This document shows, one piece after another, positions 15,812 through 24,299 of a stretch of DNA of 64,000 nt. The notes beneath the pieces were generated by a model, which ran no database searches, was not told where the DNA came from, and was given only the letters and a program-made list of their open reading frames with translations. The position numbers and the translations under genes are program-made. Source of the DNA: 40-80 sp040394775. Its GTDB lineage: Bacteria; Bacteroidota; Bacteroidia; Flavobacteriales_D; Crocinitomicaceae. The number at the start of each line of letters is the position of its first letter. Position 1 is the stretch's first letter. The stretch covers positions 17,549-81,548 of the forward strand of contig JBEBRN010000002.1 in NCBI GenBank assembly GCA_040394775.1, in the 5' to 3' direction.

Positions 15812-18064
15812 ATGAAAAAAATTTTCTCTATTATACTTTTTGTGTTGGGTTCATCCACTTTTATTTTTTCCCAAACACCTACCGTTGATCTTTCTTTAAC
15901 ACCCCAACAATTGGTACAAGATGTTCTTGCTGGACCAGGAGTTCAAATAACAAATACGAAATTTAATGATAATGCCAATTATGTAGGAAATAGAATTGGT
16001 AAGTTTACGTATGCGGGAAGTCAAATCGATTTTTCTTCGGGTATAGTAATAGGAACAGGGGGAGTTGCAAAGGCATCAGGAACTGCAGGTGGGATGATTG
16101 GACCTAATAGTAGTTCAGGTTATAGTGAGTCAGGAACGGGAAGTACAGTTTCTAGTGATGTCCAATTAAAAACACTTGACGTTCAGAATATGGGATTAAA
16201 TGATATAGGACGTTTAGAGTTTGATTTTGTTCCTGTGGGGAACACAGTAAGTTTTCAGTTTGTTTTTAGTAGTGAGGAATACAACGAGTACGTTTGTTCT
16301 CCGTATTATGATGTTTTTGGATTTTTTGTTTCAGGCCCAAAACCTGGAGGAGGAAATTATACGAATCAAAATTTCGCATTAGTTCCTGGTACCAATACAC
16401 CGATTACGATAAATACAATTAATAACGGGTCGGTTGGTTCTTCAAGTTTTGGTGGGAGTTGCCCTTCAGGAGGATTAGGAAACGCTCAGTATTTCGATGG
16501 TGTTCCTGGTGCTCATTTCCAAATGGATGGTGCAACAAAATCTTTAACCATTGAATTTAATGTGATTTGTGGTGAAACGTATCACTTTAAATTTGCTATT
16601 GCAGATGTTGGAGATGCAGCTTTAGATTCATGGGTATTTTTAAAAGCGGGTTCTTTTCAATCGGAAGCAGTACAAGTTTCTGTCGCTACCGTTTCTGGCG
16701 ATAATACCATTATTGAAGGTTGTACGGATGCTGAAATTATTTTCACCCGTCCAATTGAACAATCGGATACAGCAATGGTGGTATATTATGAAGTTTCTGG
16801 TTCCGCTGTTGAAGGTGTTGATTACGATCCCCTACCGAATCCAATTGCTTTTCAACCAGGTGAGGATAGTTTAATATTAACACTACATCCTATTCAAGAT
16901 GGTATTTCTGAAGGAACCGATTCTGTTATTATTAAAGTGTTCATTGTCAATCAATGTGGTGATACGATAGTTTCCGAAGGAACCATTTATATTATTGATA
17001 GTTTGGATATAACAACGACGGTCAATAATCCTGTTGTATTTTGTATTAATGACTCTGTTCAACTGAATGTTTCAGCTGGTGGCGGAATTGAACCATACAC
17101 GTATGCATGGAGTAATGGTTCTACCAATACGACAACAAATGTACCGATAGGATTATCAGGACCTTTTGATTATTATGTCACGGCCACGGATGCTTGTGGA
17201 TTTACACAAAAAGACACGGCTCATATTACCTTAAATCAAACATTAAAAATAGATTCACTCATTGTGTCACCAACTTATTCGTGTTTAAATACTGGATATG
17301 CTAATGGTTATGCCTCTGGATTCTCAGGAACACCGACTTATACATGGATTGGTCCAGGAGGAACAAATTCATCCACTAAAAACATCTCCGACTTAGGAAC
17401 TGGATGGTATCATTTTACCGTAGAAGACAATATGTGTTCGATGACTGATAGTGTATTTGTTGATGTCATCGCTGCACCAATTGCTGTCATTAATCCAGAC
17501 AAGACAAATGGATGTAATCCAACTACTTTTATTTTAGCGAATGAAAGTTCAAATGCGAATGCATACAGATGGAATACGGGGACTGGCTATTTTTCTGTCT
17601 CTACTAAAGATGCACAATCGATCAGTTTAACTAGTAGTAAGGATATTTATTTAATTGCAACGAACGGAACGTGTTCAGATACAACTAAAGTTTCACTTTC
17701 TATTGTTGATTGTGGTTGTACAGATCCAACAGCTATAAACTATGATGATGTTGCGACACTTGATGATGGTTCTTGTTTATACCATGCGCCTGAAATAGAA
17801 GTGCCTAATATTTTCACACCAAATGGTGATGGTAAAAATGAGACGTACCAATTTATTCAACAAAATTACATTGTGAGTATAGAGTATTGGATTTTTAACC
17901 GTTGGGGAAATATCATGTATCAAACGGATAAATTGAGTACCTATTGGGATGGAAAAGTTGGAGGAAGTAATGCATCTGAAGGTGTCTACTTTATTAAATA
18001 CGAAGCAACAGGCTTGAATGGTGAGAAAGTGAATGGACATACTTTCTTCCATCTAGTTAGATAA
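15812..18064 (+). CDS. Choice-of-anchor L domain surface protein with type B T9SS sorting domain
   Basis: This 750-residue secreted protein probably serves adhesion or gliding at the cell surface. A signal peptide (MKKIFSIILFVLGSSTFIFSQ) is followed by a choice-of-anchor L domain (residues about 30-285) and a Calx-beta-like repeat (about 290-400, with EGVDYDP). SprB/Ig-like repeats come next, then a GCTDPTA...DDGSC disulfide motif. The C-terminal gliding-motility/type B sorting domain starts near residue 662 with VPNIFTPNGDGKNE and contains FNRWGNIMYQT and GVYFIKYEATG. The open frame extends upstream to a TTG (15794), but ATG 15812 gives a proper signal peptide. A terminator follows at 18081. 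Confidence 0.88.
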   Translation: MKKIFSIILFVLGSSTFIFSQTPTVDLSLTPQQLVQDVLAGPGVQITNTKFNDNANYVGNRIGKFTYAGSQIDFSSGIVIGTGGVAKASGTAGGMIGPNSSSGYSESGTGSTVSSDVQLKTLDVQNMGLNDIGRLEFDFVPVGNTVSFQFVFSSEEYNEYVCSPYYDVFGFFVSGPKPGGGNYTNQNFALVPGTNTPITINTINNGSVGSSSFGGSCPSGGLGNAQYFDGVPGAHFQMDGATKSLTIEFNVICGETYHFKFAIADVGDAALDSWVFLKAGSFQSEAVQVSVATVSGDNTIIEGCTDAEIIFTRPIEQSDTAMVVYYEVSGSAVEGVDYDPLPNPIAFQPGEDSLILTLHPIQDGISEGTDSVIIKVFIVNQCGDTIVSEGTIYIIDSLDITTTVNNPVVFCINDSVQLNVSAGGGIEPYTYAWSNGSTNTTTNVPIGLSGPFDYYVTATDACGFTQKDTAHITLNQTLKIDSLIVSPTYSCLNTGYANGYASGFSGTPTYTWIGPGGTNSSTKNISDLGTGWYHFTVEDNMCSMTDSVFVDVIAAPIAVINPDKTNGCNPTTFILANESSNANAYRWNTGTGYFSVSTKDAQSISLTSSKDIYLIATNGTCSDTTKVSLSIVDCGCTDPTAINYDDVATLDDGSCLYHAPEIEVPNIFTPNGDGKNETYQFIQQNYIVSIEYWIFNRWGNIMYQTDKLSTYWDGKVGGSNASEGVYFIKYEATGLNGEKVNGHTFFHLVR

Positions 18065-18080
18065 GAAATTAATAGAATGT

Positions 18081-18108
18081 AAAAAAGGGTAGGAGACTAC
18101 TCTTTTTT
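18081..18108. terminator. Bidirectional terminator
   Basis: A 12-bp stem with one G:T pair (18081-18092 with 18097-18108, loop GAGA) is bordered by six A and six T bases. It lies between the convergent ends of the type B adhesin gene and the GH114-like gene and can serve both. Confidence 0.8.
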
Positions 18109-18160
18109 AGTTTTAGCATGTTTTTTTTAAAACGTAAGTGCTATAAAGAATAGCTTTACT

Positions 18161-19105
18161 TTATCCACGATGGTATAAGTAATAGTAAGTTTCGACATTG
18201 TCCAAATAAACGCCATCAAATCCAGCATTGATTATTTTGTCTGTGTAAGAATTTTCATTTCCATAAATAATATTTTGCCATTCAGAATTCCAAAACTCTA
18301 CATAATACTCATCTTTATAGCCTGGATATCTCTTTTTAATCCAGGAAGGATGATGCAATTTCCAATTGGATTTCCAGTAGTAGCGATAGTTTTCTACCGA
18401 GCCAATATTCATGTAAGAAAGGACAAGACGTTGACCTCCGTTGGCTTTTGTTTTTAATTGTGCAATATCAGCAGTTGTTAGTATTTCATCATTGAAGAAT
18501 AAGTCGATTAATAATACATCATAATTGGTGGCTTTTAACGCATTAATGAGTGCTGTTTTAGAGTCGTATTTCTCGGGATTAATCAAATAAAGAAAGTTCT
18601 TCGCCTCCGACAATTGTGTGACGTCGTTTGTATTCTCGTTTATGATATAATGGGGCATTTCAAGATAGTATAGATTGTTTTTTGACCGTGGAAAACATAA
18701 AAAGCCTTCGTTGTTATATCGGTCAATATCATCTTGAATTTTTGAATCATCTTTTACCAAATCAGAACCTAAAATGGTCTTATGCTGTTTTAGTTCTCGG
18801 AGCATATCTAAACGATAGTTGTCCGGTTTGTAAGTGCCGTCATAGAAGATTTCTTCATTTCCAAAACCATCTACTGCATCTAAATAAGCTTGATGAATAC
18901 CGTTTTCTTGGGATACATTGTTAAAAGCTAATTGAACTCCATTTTGTGGAATAATGATAAATCCAGGATGATTTGCTTTACAATAGTTAGAAATTTGAAT
19001 GACAAATTCTTGCATCTTTAACGCTGCTGCTGCCGTTTTTTCTTCTTTTTTACAACCGTATAAGGCTAAAATGATGACGGAAAGGAATAGGAATCTCTTT
19101 TTCAT
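18161..19105 (-). CDS. MJ1477/TM1410-type putative glycoside hydrolase (GH114-like) lipoprotein
   Basis: This 314-residue protein has a lipoprotein signal (MKKRFLFLSVIILALYGCK, Cys18). The mature part matches the MJ1477/TM1410 family, related to endo-alpha-1,4-polygalactosaminidases of GH114. It shows a TIM-barrel pattern with DVLLIDLFF, VLSYMNIGSVENYR, VEFWNSEWQNIIYG and a final acidic GFDGVYLDNVETY, where the aspartates near DGVYLDN are likely catalytic. It probably acts on an extracellular or envelope polysaccharide, but the substrate is unknown. It is monocistronic and convergent with the adhesin gene upstream. Confidence 0.8.
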   Translation of the reverse strand: MKKRFLFLSVIILALYGCKKEEKTAAAALKMQEFVIQISNYCKANHPGFIIIPQNGVQLAFNNVSQENGIHQAYLDAVDGFGNEEIFYDGTYKPDNYRLDMLRELKQHKTILGSDLVKDDSKIQDDIDRYNNEGFLCFPRSKNNLYYLEMPHYIINENTNDVTQLSEAKNFLYLINPEKYDSKTALINALKATNYDVLLIDLFFNDEILTTADIAQLKTKANGGQRLVLSYMNIGSVENYRYYWKSNWKLHHPSWIKKRYPGYKDEYYVEFWNSEWQNIIYGNENSYTDKIINAGFDGVYLDNVETYYYLYHRG

Positions 19106-19200
19106 ACTCGAAATTTGAAGGTAAATTACTACTATTTCTTTCGAAAATAGAGAATCGTATTCGTATTTTAAAATTTTGTTGACTTAAGCACCATTCTCAC

Positions 19201-19216
19201 TACCTTAAAAAAGGTA
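19201..19216. promoter_or_regulatory. Palindrome upstream of feoA, candidate operator
   Basis: TACCTT and AAGGTA face each other across AAAA, about 50 bases upstream of the feoA -7 box. The position would suit an iron-responsive activator or repressor, but it is not a canonical Fur or DtxR box, so this is only a candidate. Confidence 0.3.
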
Positions 19217-19265
19217 CTTTGTTGTTTTTAAAATTGATTCAGATGAATTAGAAGTAAAAAATCAC

Positions 19266-19273
19266 TACTTTTG
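19266..19273 (+). promoter_or_regulatory. Candidate -7 box of feoAB
   Basis: TACTTTTG matches TANNTTTG and lies 17 bases before the feoA ATG, giving an inferred start near 19277. No clear TTG lies at -33. Confidence 0.5.
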
Positions 19274-19290
19274 AATCATTCTAAATAACA

Positions 19291-19515
19291 ATGAAATTAT
19301 CGAAACTCAAAATAGGACAAAAGGCGATTGTTAGAAGTATTTCCTCTAAAGAAATTTCTTCTAAACTTGTGGGTCTTGGAATTGTGGAAGGTCAAGGTAT
19401 TAGTTATATGTATAAAGCGCCATTTGGCGGACCTATTGCCTTTATGGTTGGAGCTTATGTTTTAGCCTTGCGTCCAATCGAGGCGAGTGTTGTCGAAGTG
19501 GATATTCTGGATTAA
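19291..19515 (+). CDS. feoA: Ferrous iron transport protein A
   Basis: This 74-residue cytosolic protein is a single SH3-like FeoA domain, the usual small partner of the FeoB ferrous iron channel. It opens with LSKLKIGQKAIVRSI and carries LVGLGIVEGQGI and PFGGPIAFMVGAYVLALRP, the family signature. The stop (19513-19515) is one base from the feoB ATG. The next two genes continue the Feo operon. Confidence 0.93.
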   Translation: MKLSKLKIGQKAIVRSISSKEISSKLVGLGIVEGQGISYMYKAPFGGPIAFMVGAYVLALRPIEASVVEVDILD

Positions 19516-19516
19516 G

Positions 19517-21439
19517 ATGAGTAAGAAGATTGCGCTAGTAGGGAATCCAAATACTGGAAAAACATCTTTATTTAATAAACTGACGGGATTACACCAAAAA
19601 GTGGGTAATTATCCGGGTGTAACGGTGGATAAAAAGGTAGGTTTTTTTAAGATTGGTGATGAGCAGTATTCCGTTACCGATTTGCCAGGAGCATATAGTT
19701 TATTTCCCAATTCAAATGAAGAAAAAATTGTCTTCGACACACTGAAAAGAACAACTCAAACAAAGGAATTTGACAAAATACTATATGTATTAGACGCTAA
19801 TAATATAGAGCGAAACTTACTTTTTTTAAGCCAATTATACGATCTTGATTTACCACTTGTAGTGGCTGTAACGATGAATGATGTCGTTCAGAAAAAAAAG
19901 GGAGTGATTGATTTTGATAAACTTAGATCTATTTTTTCAGACATTGATTTTGTAGCCATTAATCCAAGAGTGGGTTTAGGAATGAATCGTTTGAAAGAAG
20001 CACTTCAAAGGACTGACTACGAAAGAAAATCTGATTTCTATTCCACAGAAATACGATCCATTTCCCTTGAGGATGAAGAGCTTCAACAGACTGATACGAC
20101 CAATAGATTTAAGAAGATAAAACAAGTTGTAGCCGAAGTTCTAACGTCTGACACCACGAATTCATCGATAAAATTATCCAAATGGGATAAGTTTTTGGTT
20201 CATCCTATATTGGGTTATGTAATTTTCTTCTTTTTGATGTTGATTATGTTCCAAATGGTTTATTCTATAGCAGAGAAACCGATGGAATGGATAGAAGATT
20301 CGTTTAACTATCTCGCTTCTTTTTTGAATAGTGTTTTACCTGAAGGAATTTTACGCGGACTTTTGGTTAACGGTGTTTTAGCAGGATTAGCAGGAACACT
20401 TGTTTTTATACCACAGATAGCATTATTATTTCTCTTTATTGGACTGTTGGAAGAGTCTGGATATATGGCTCGTGCTGTGTTTTTATTAGACAAATGGATG
20501 CGTCCTTTTGGATTAAACGGTCGTAGTGCAGTGCCGATGATCTCGAGTGTTGCGTGTGCTATACCTGGAATTATGGCGACGCGAACGATTACCAACTGGA
20601 AAGAACGAATGACAACTATTCTTGTTACGCCTCTTATTTCTTGTAGTGCCAGAATTCCGGTATATATACTTCTGATTGGATTGGTGGTTCCCGATAAACT
20701 AATTGTTGGCGTATTCAATCTTCAAGCGCTTGTTTTGTTTGCTATGTATTTTCTTGGTGCCGCTGGAGCATTATTTGTTGCTTTTATCTTGAAATTTATT
20801 TTAAAGTCAAAAGAATTAAGTGTTTTCATGCTTGAAATCCCAGAATTGAAACTTCCTCACTTACGAAATGTTGGTATTCAGATTTATATCAAAGTGAAAA
20901 CCTTCGTTTATGAAGCGGGTAAAATTATTGTTGCCATTAGCATCATTCTTTGGTTTTTCTCCAGTTATGGACCTTCTACTTTTTCCGATAAAAGTCTATC
21001 CTTCTCAGAGCAGGTGAAAAATACAGATATTCCAATTGAAGAATCCTATATAGGAATATTAGGTAAAAAGATGGAGCCTGTTATTCGACCTTTAGGTTAT
21101 GATTGGAAAATAGGCATTGCATTAATCACCTCGTTTGCAGCTCGGGAAGTGTTTGTAGGGACGATGTCTACTATTTATAGTGTAGAAACTAATAATGACG
21201 CTCCAGGTAGGTTAATTCATCGAATGCAAAAAGAAGTTAATGCTAATGGAGAGCCTATTTACACGCTTGCTTCGGGCCTTTCTTTGATGGTCTTTTATGC
21301 CTTTGCCATGCAGTGTATGTCTACATTAGCGGTAGTGAAGCGAGAGACAAAATCATGGAAATGGCCGTTGATTCAATTTGGATTTATGTCTTTTATGGCG
21401 TATTTTGGTGCTTTAATAACCTATAATATATTTTCATAA
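19517..21439 (+). CDS. feoB: Ferrous iron transport protein B
   Basis: This 640-residue inner-membrane protein imports Fe(II). The N-terminal GTPase domain has G1 GNPNTGKTS (residues 9-17), the switch I region VGNYPGVTVDKK and G3 DLPGAYSL; the G4 position reads TMND instead of the common NxxD. The membrane part shows the two Gate motifs: GYMARAVFLLD with VPMISSVACAIPGIMATRT, and the later TSFAAREVFVGTMSTIY. I chose ATG 19517, one base after the feoA stop, over an extended frame from 19487 that overlaps feoA. The stop overlaps the ATG of a 41-codon gene by one base. Confidence 0.96.
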   Translation: MSKKIALVGNPNTGKTSLFNKLTGLHQKVGNYPGVTVDKKVGFFKIGDEQYSVTDLPGAYSLFPNSNEEKIVFDTLKRTTQTKEFDKILYVLDANNIERNLLFLSQLYDLDLPLVVAVTMNDVVQKKKGVIDFDKLRSIFSDIDFVAINPRVGLGMNRLKEALQRTDYERKSDFYSTEIRSISLEDEELQQTDTTNRFKKIKQVVAEVLTSDTTNSSIKLSKWDKFLVHPILGYVIFFFLMLIMFQMVYSIAEKPMEWIEDSFNYLASFLNSVLPEGILRGLLVNGVLAGLAGTLVFIPQIALLFLFIGLLEESGYMARAVFLLDKWMRPFGLNGRSAVPMISSVACAIPGIMATRTITNWKERMTTILVTPLISCSARIPVYILLIGLVVPDKLIVGVFNLQALVLFAMYFLGAAGALFVAFILKFILKSKELSVFMLEIPELKLPHLRNVGIQIYIKVKTFVYEAGKIIVAISIILWFFSSYGPSTFSDKSLSFSEQVKNTDIPIEESYIGILGKKMEPVIRPLGYDWKIGIALITSFAAREVFVGTMSTIYSVETNNDAPGRLIHRMQKEVNANGEPIYTLASGLSLMVFYAFAMQCMSTLAVVKRETKSWKWPLIQFGFMSFMAYFGALITYNIFS

Positions 21440-21564
21440 TGGAATTAATCATTCTTGCCATAGTGTTATTGTTAGCGGCTTTCTTTCTCGTTAAGAAACT
21501 CTTCTTTAAGAAGAAAAGTTGTAGTGAATGTATGTGGTATCAAAATGAGGAAGAGACCAAATAA
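21439..21564 (+). CDS. FeoB-associated Cys-rich membrane protein (41 aa)
   Basis: A 41-codon gene starts on the last base of feoB (TAATG overlap) and ends at TAA 21562-21564. The product has one N-terminal membrane helix (MELIILAIVLLLAAFFLV), then a basic segment KKLFFKKK and a SCSEC cysteine pair with MWY, ending in an acidic tail. This matches the small FeoB-associated Cys-rich membrane proteins seen after feoB in many bacteria, which may play the part of FeoC. Function is inferred from context. A terminator begins at its stop codon, so the transcription unit is feoA-feoB-this gene. Confidence 0.85.
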   Translation: MELIILAIVLLLAAFFLVKKLFFKKKSCSECMWYQNEEETK

Positions 21565-21596
21565 AAAAGCACCTAATCAATGACTAGATGCTTTTT
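21564..21596 (+). terminator. Terminator of the feo operon
   Basis: An imperfect stem (AAAAAGCA-C-CTA with TAG-A-TGCTTTTT, 21564-21575 and 21585-21596) has one mismatch and a 9-base loop and ends in five T. It overlaps the stop codon of the 41-residue protein. Confidence 0.7.
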
Positions 21597-21616
21597 GAAT
21601 TCCTTTAAAAGAAATA

Positions 21617-23035
21617 CTATTCCTTTATTAAGCTAATGATGTGCAATTGGTTGTCTATGGTAAGTTTAACAATATAGACTCCTGCCTGTGTAATCTCTAA
21701 TACGTTATTTTGGAAATGAAATTGATTCACTTTCTTTCCATCTACCGTAAACACTTCTATTGCATCGATAGTTTTGTTATCCAATGATTGAACTGTAAAG
21801 TTATCTGAGCTTGGATTTGGATATATAGCAATTTTCTCTAAATCCATATTTGTTAATCCAACGGTACTTACAGTAATGATTACTGCTGCAGTGGAAGTAC
21901 ATCCGTTTGTTCCTTTTCCTGTTACAGTATAGGTCGTAGTTGCACTTGGTGTCGCGATAACTGAACCGCCTGTTGCGCTATTTAATTCTGCACTTGGAGA
22001 CCATGTATAAGTATCAGCACCTGAAGCGGTCAAAGTAACTGATTCACCAACATTGATAGTCTGATCAGATGAAATGGTTAACTGAGGAGATGCATCAATG
22101 ATTAGTGCTGAAACGAGTGTATCTTCTAAAACAGGAGAAGAAGAAACTACTTTTAGTTTATAATTGGCAGCAGTAAGTGCAGGTAGATTACCTTGTATAG
22201 TCAATGTTCCATTTGCTGTGGAAGATAGTGTTCCAATCGACTGAGCACTAGCAAAGCTTCCGTTAGCATCAGAAATATAAGTTGTAAAGATATTTCCAGG
22301 ATCAAAGACACCATTTGATTTAAACGTAATATTTACTGGAGTAGCTGTTTCAGAACAGAATGAAGGTTGATCAATAGCTACATTGGAAATGTAGGTTGAA
22401 TTGGTTTCAATAGCGGTGATTTTAAATTCGTCCACACCAATTCCAAGATTGGTATCACTATATCCAAGGTTTTTCCACTTGATACGTATATATGCTGTTG
22501 AGATACCATCTAAAGCAGGAATTGCAACTGAAGTCGTTTCCCATGTACTTTTGTTATACATTTTACTACCTACTTCTACCCATGTAATTGAATCCACTGA
22601 GTATTCCAAATGAGCATATGCGGAATCCACATGCCCTTCAATAAAATAGCTGTAGCTAACTGTTGTGCTTTGGTAATTAGCTAAATCTAATGGCTGTGCT
22701 AAAGTCGCATAAGAAGTACCAGTAGTTGAATACGTAGCATTACAATAGCCCATTAAAGAACACAACATGGCATCTTGTATGTGTAAATATTTGCTTCTTG
22801 GAGCATTGGTAAAAGCCGCTGGTTGTTCTGGGGAATTCGGGAAGATAGAAATTTGTGTAAACCCCATATCCATGATAAGTCCTTGATAGTTAGTGTCAAC
22901 AACCCATGAGTCACCAGTTGTCCCTAATGTCCAATTGGATGAACCATTTTCAAAATTATCGTTTATTAGTTCAGTGGGTGTTTGTGCATATATTGCTCCT
23001 GACATGAACAATAAAGAGAGTAGAAGTAATCGCAT
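21617..23035 (-). CDS. Secreted Ig-like repeat protein with type A T9SS sorting domain
   Basis: This 472-residue protein has a signal peptide (MRLLLLSLLFMSGAIYAQ). A jelly-roll-like N-terminal domain follows (residues about 20-205, starting DNFENGSSNWTLG). An Ig-like repeat near 315-390 contains LTASGADTYTWSPS and TYTVTGKGTNGC, common in Bacteroidota adhesins. The C-terminal 75 residues are a Por_Secre_tail domain (IAIYPNPSSDNFTV, KKVNQF, AGVYIVKLTIDN), the type A signal for T9SS export and surface attachment. The cargo function is unknown. It is convergent with the feo operon. Confidence 0.85.
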   Translation of the reverse strand: MRLLLLSLLFMSGAIYAQTPTELINDNFENGSSNWTLGTTGDSWVVDTNYQGLIMDMGFTQISIFPNSPEQPAAFTNAPRSKYLHIQDAMLCSLMGYCNATYSTTGTSYATLAQPLDLANYQSTTVSYSYFIEGHVDSAYAHLEYSVDSITWVEVGSKMYNKSTWETTSVAIPALDGISTAYIRIKWKNLGYSDTNLGIGVDEFKITAIETNSTYISNVAIDQPSFCSETATPVNITFKSNGVFDPGNIFTTYISDANGSFASAQSIGTLSSTANGTLTIQGNLPALTAANYKLKVVSSSPVLEDTLVSALIIDASPQLTISSDQTINVGESVTLTASGADTYTWSPSAELNSATGGSVIATPSATTTYTVTGKGTNGCTSTAAVIITVSTVGLTNMDLEKIAIYPNPSSDNFTVQSLDNKTIDAIEVFTVDGKKVNQFHFQNNVLEITQAGVYIVKLTIDNQLHIISLIKE

Positions 23036-23125
23036 TTCTTATATCTTTTAAAGTGAACTGCAAATATGATAATTTTATATTATCTAACTCACTAAAGATG
23101 AATAAATCGCATGAATGAATTAACT

Positions 23126-23575
23126 TTAATGCCTCTTTGTTTCAAAAAACATTTTAATAAGATCGGAACATTCTTTTTCCATTGGTCCACTTTCAATGAT
23201 TGTTTTAGGATGAAATAGTGAAGGGGTGACACGTAAAGCTCCACGACGTTCATCTTTTGCCGCAAAAACAATACGATCTATTTGAGACCAAGCCAAAGCT
23301 CCCGCACACATACAACAAGGCTCTAAAGTGACGTATAAAGTACAATTTTTTAAATATTTTCCACCTAACTGATTGGCAGCAGCAGTGATTGCCTGCATTT
23401 CTGCGTGTGCTGTTACATCGTTGAGTTGCTCTGTTAAATTATGAGCTCTTGCGATTATTTGTTGATTAGCAACGATGACTGCTCCAATTGGGATTTCATC
23501 TAGTGCAAACGCTTTTTGTGCTTCCAAATAAGCTTGCTTCATAAAGTAATTATCATCAAAAGGCGTAATGTTCAT
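23126..23575 (-). CDS. tadA: tRNA(adenine34) deaminase
   Basis: This 149-residue zinc enzyme converts adenosine 34 of tRNA-Arg(ACG) to inosine. The motif HAE at 57-59 gives the zinc His and the catalytic Glu, and PCCMC at 86-90 gives zinc ligands C87 and C90. EIPIGAVIV and the AKDERRGA segment also fit TadA and not a nucleoside or guanine deaminase. The N-terminal FDDNYFMKQA is typical of Bacteroidota TadA, so I keep the first ATG. It stands alone between a T9SS gene and the divergent peroxidase gene. Confidence 0.94.
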   Translation of the reverse strand: MNITPFDDNYFMKQAYLEAQKAFALDEIPIGAVIVANQQIIARAHNLTEQLNDVTAHAEMQAITAAANQLGGKYLKNCTLYVTLEPCCMCAGALAWSQIDRIVFAAKDERRGALRVTPSLFHPKTIIESGPMEKECSDLIKMFFETKRH

Positions 23576-23721
23576 AGTTTTGCTTTGTTACGAATATATA
23601 AAAGTTATTTTCAGGACAAGCAATTATGCTTATTTTAACTAGAATTAGCCGTTGATTTAAGTGTTAATTTAAACGAATTGTATTGAATTGTTAATTTTAT
23701 AAAAGAATCCGAATAGTCGTT

Positions 23722-23729
23722 TATCTTTG
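23722..23729 (+). promoter_or_regulatory. Candidate -7 box of the glutathione peroxidase gene
   Basis: TATCTTTG matches TANNTTTG and predicts a start near 23733, giving a 26-base leader before ATG 23759. Confidence 0.5.
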
Positions 23730-23758
23730 ATAGAATGGTGTGAAATAACCTTGTTAAA

Positions 23759-24241
23759 ATGACGCTTTACAATTTTGCTGCTATAGATATTAAAGGTGAT
23801 ATTATTTCTTTTGAGGAATATAAGGGGAGAGTTGTGCTCATTGTAAATACAGCTAGTAAGTGTGGATTAACATATCAATACGAAGGATTAGAAAAATTAT
23901 ATCTAAAATATAAAGATCAAGGATTGATTATTTTGGGATTCCCGTGTAATCAATTTGCTAACCAAGAGCCATCCGACGAATTTACGATAAAAGCAGAATG
24001 TTTAACGAAGTATAATATTACATTCCCCATCTTTTCAAAGATAAATGTGAATGGAAAAGAGGCTTTGAGCGTTTTTAAATGGCTGAAGGACGAACTCCCT
24101 GGGTTTATTACTAGTCAAGTAAAATGGAACTTTACTAAGTTCATTATTGATAGAGAAGGAAGGCCTGTTAAACGTTTTGGACCAATCACCAAACCAGAGT
24201 GCTTAGACATCTATCTTAAAAAGAATTTCTTTAATTCTTAA
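23759..24241 (+). CDS. Glutathione/thioredoxin peroxidase (Cys-type GPx)
   Basis: This 160-residue thioredoxin-fold peroxidase reduces hydroperoxides. The peroxidatic residue is Cys35 in TASKCGLT, where mammalian enzymes have selenocysteine. The other catalytic residues are Gln65 (GFPCNQFANQEP) and Trp123-Asn124 (KWNFTKF). Bacterial Cys-type enzymes of this family usually take electrons from thioredoxin. There is no signal peptide, so it is cytosolic. It has its own promoter box and seems monocistronic; the next gene has a separate -7 box. Confidence 0.92.
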   Translation: MTLYNFAAIDIKGDIISFEEYKGRVVLIVNTASKCGLTYQYEGLEKLYLKYKDQGLIILGFPCNQFANQEPSDEFTIKAECLTKYNITFPIFSKINVNGKEALSVFKWLKDELPGFITSQVKWNFTKFIIDREGRPVKRFGPITKPECLDIYLKKNFFNS

Positions 24242-24261
24242 GATAAGGTTAATCAAACCAT

Positions 24262-24269
24262 TATATTTG
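24262..24269 (+). promoter_or_regulatory. Candidate -7 box of the TraB/GumN gene
   Basis: TATATTTG matches TANNTTTG, 30 bases before the ATG at 24300; inferred start near 24273. Confidence 0.45.
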
Positions 24270-24299
24270 TTAGTAGTTTAGCAAAACACTATCGACCAC

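Noticed and set aside
20308..20718. A 136-codon antisense open frame within feoB
   Set aside because: It lies entirely inside a strongly conserved membrane domain of feoB and has no domain or promoter support.
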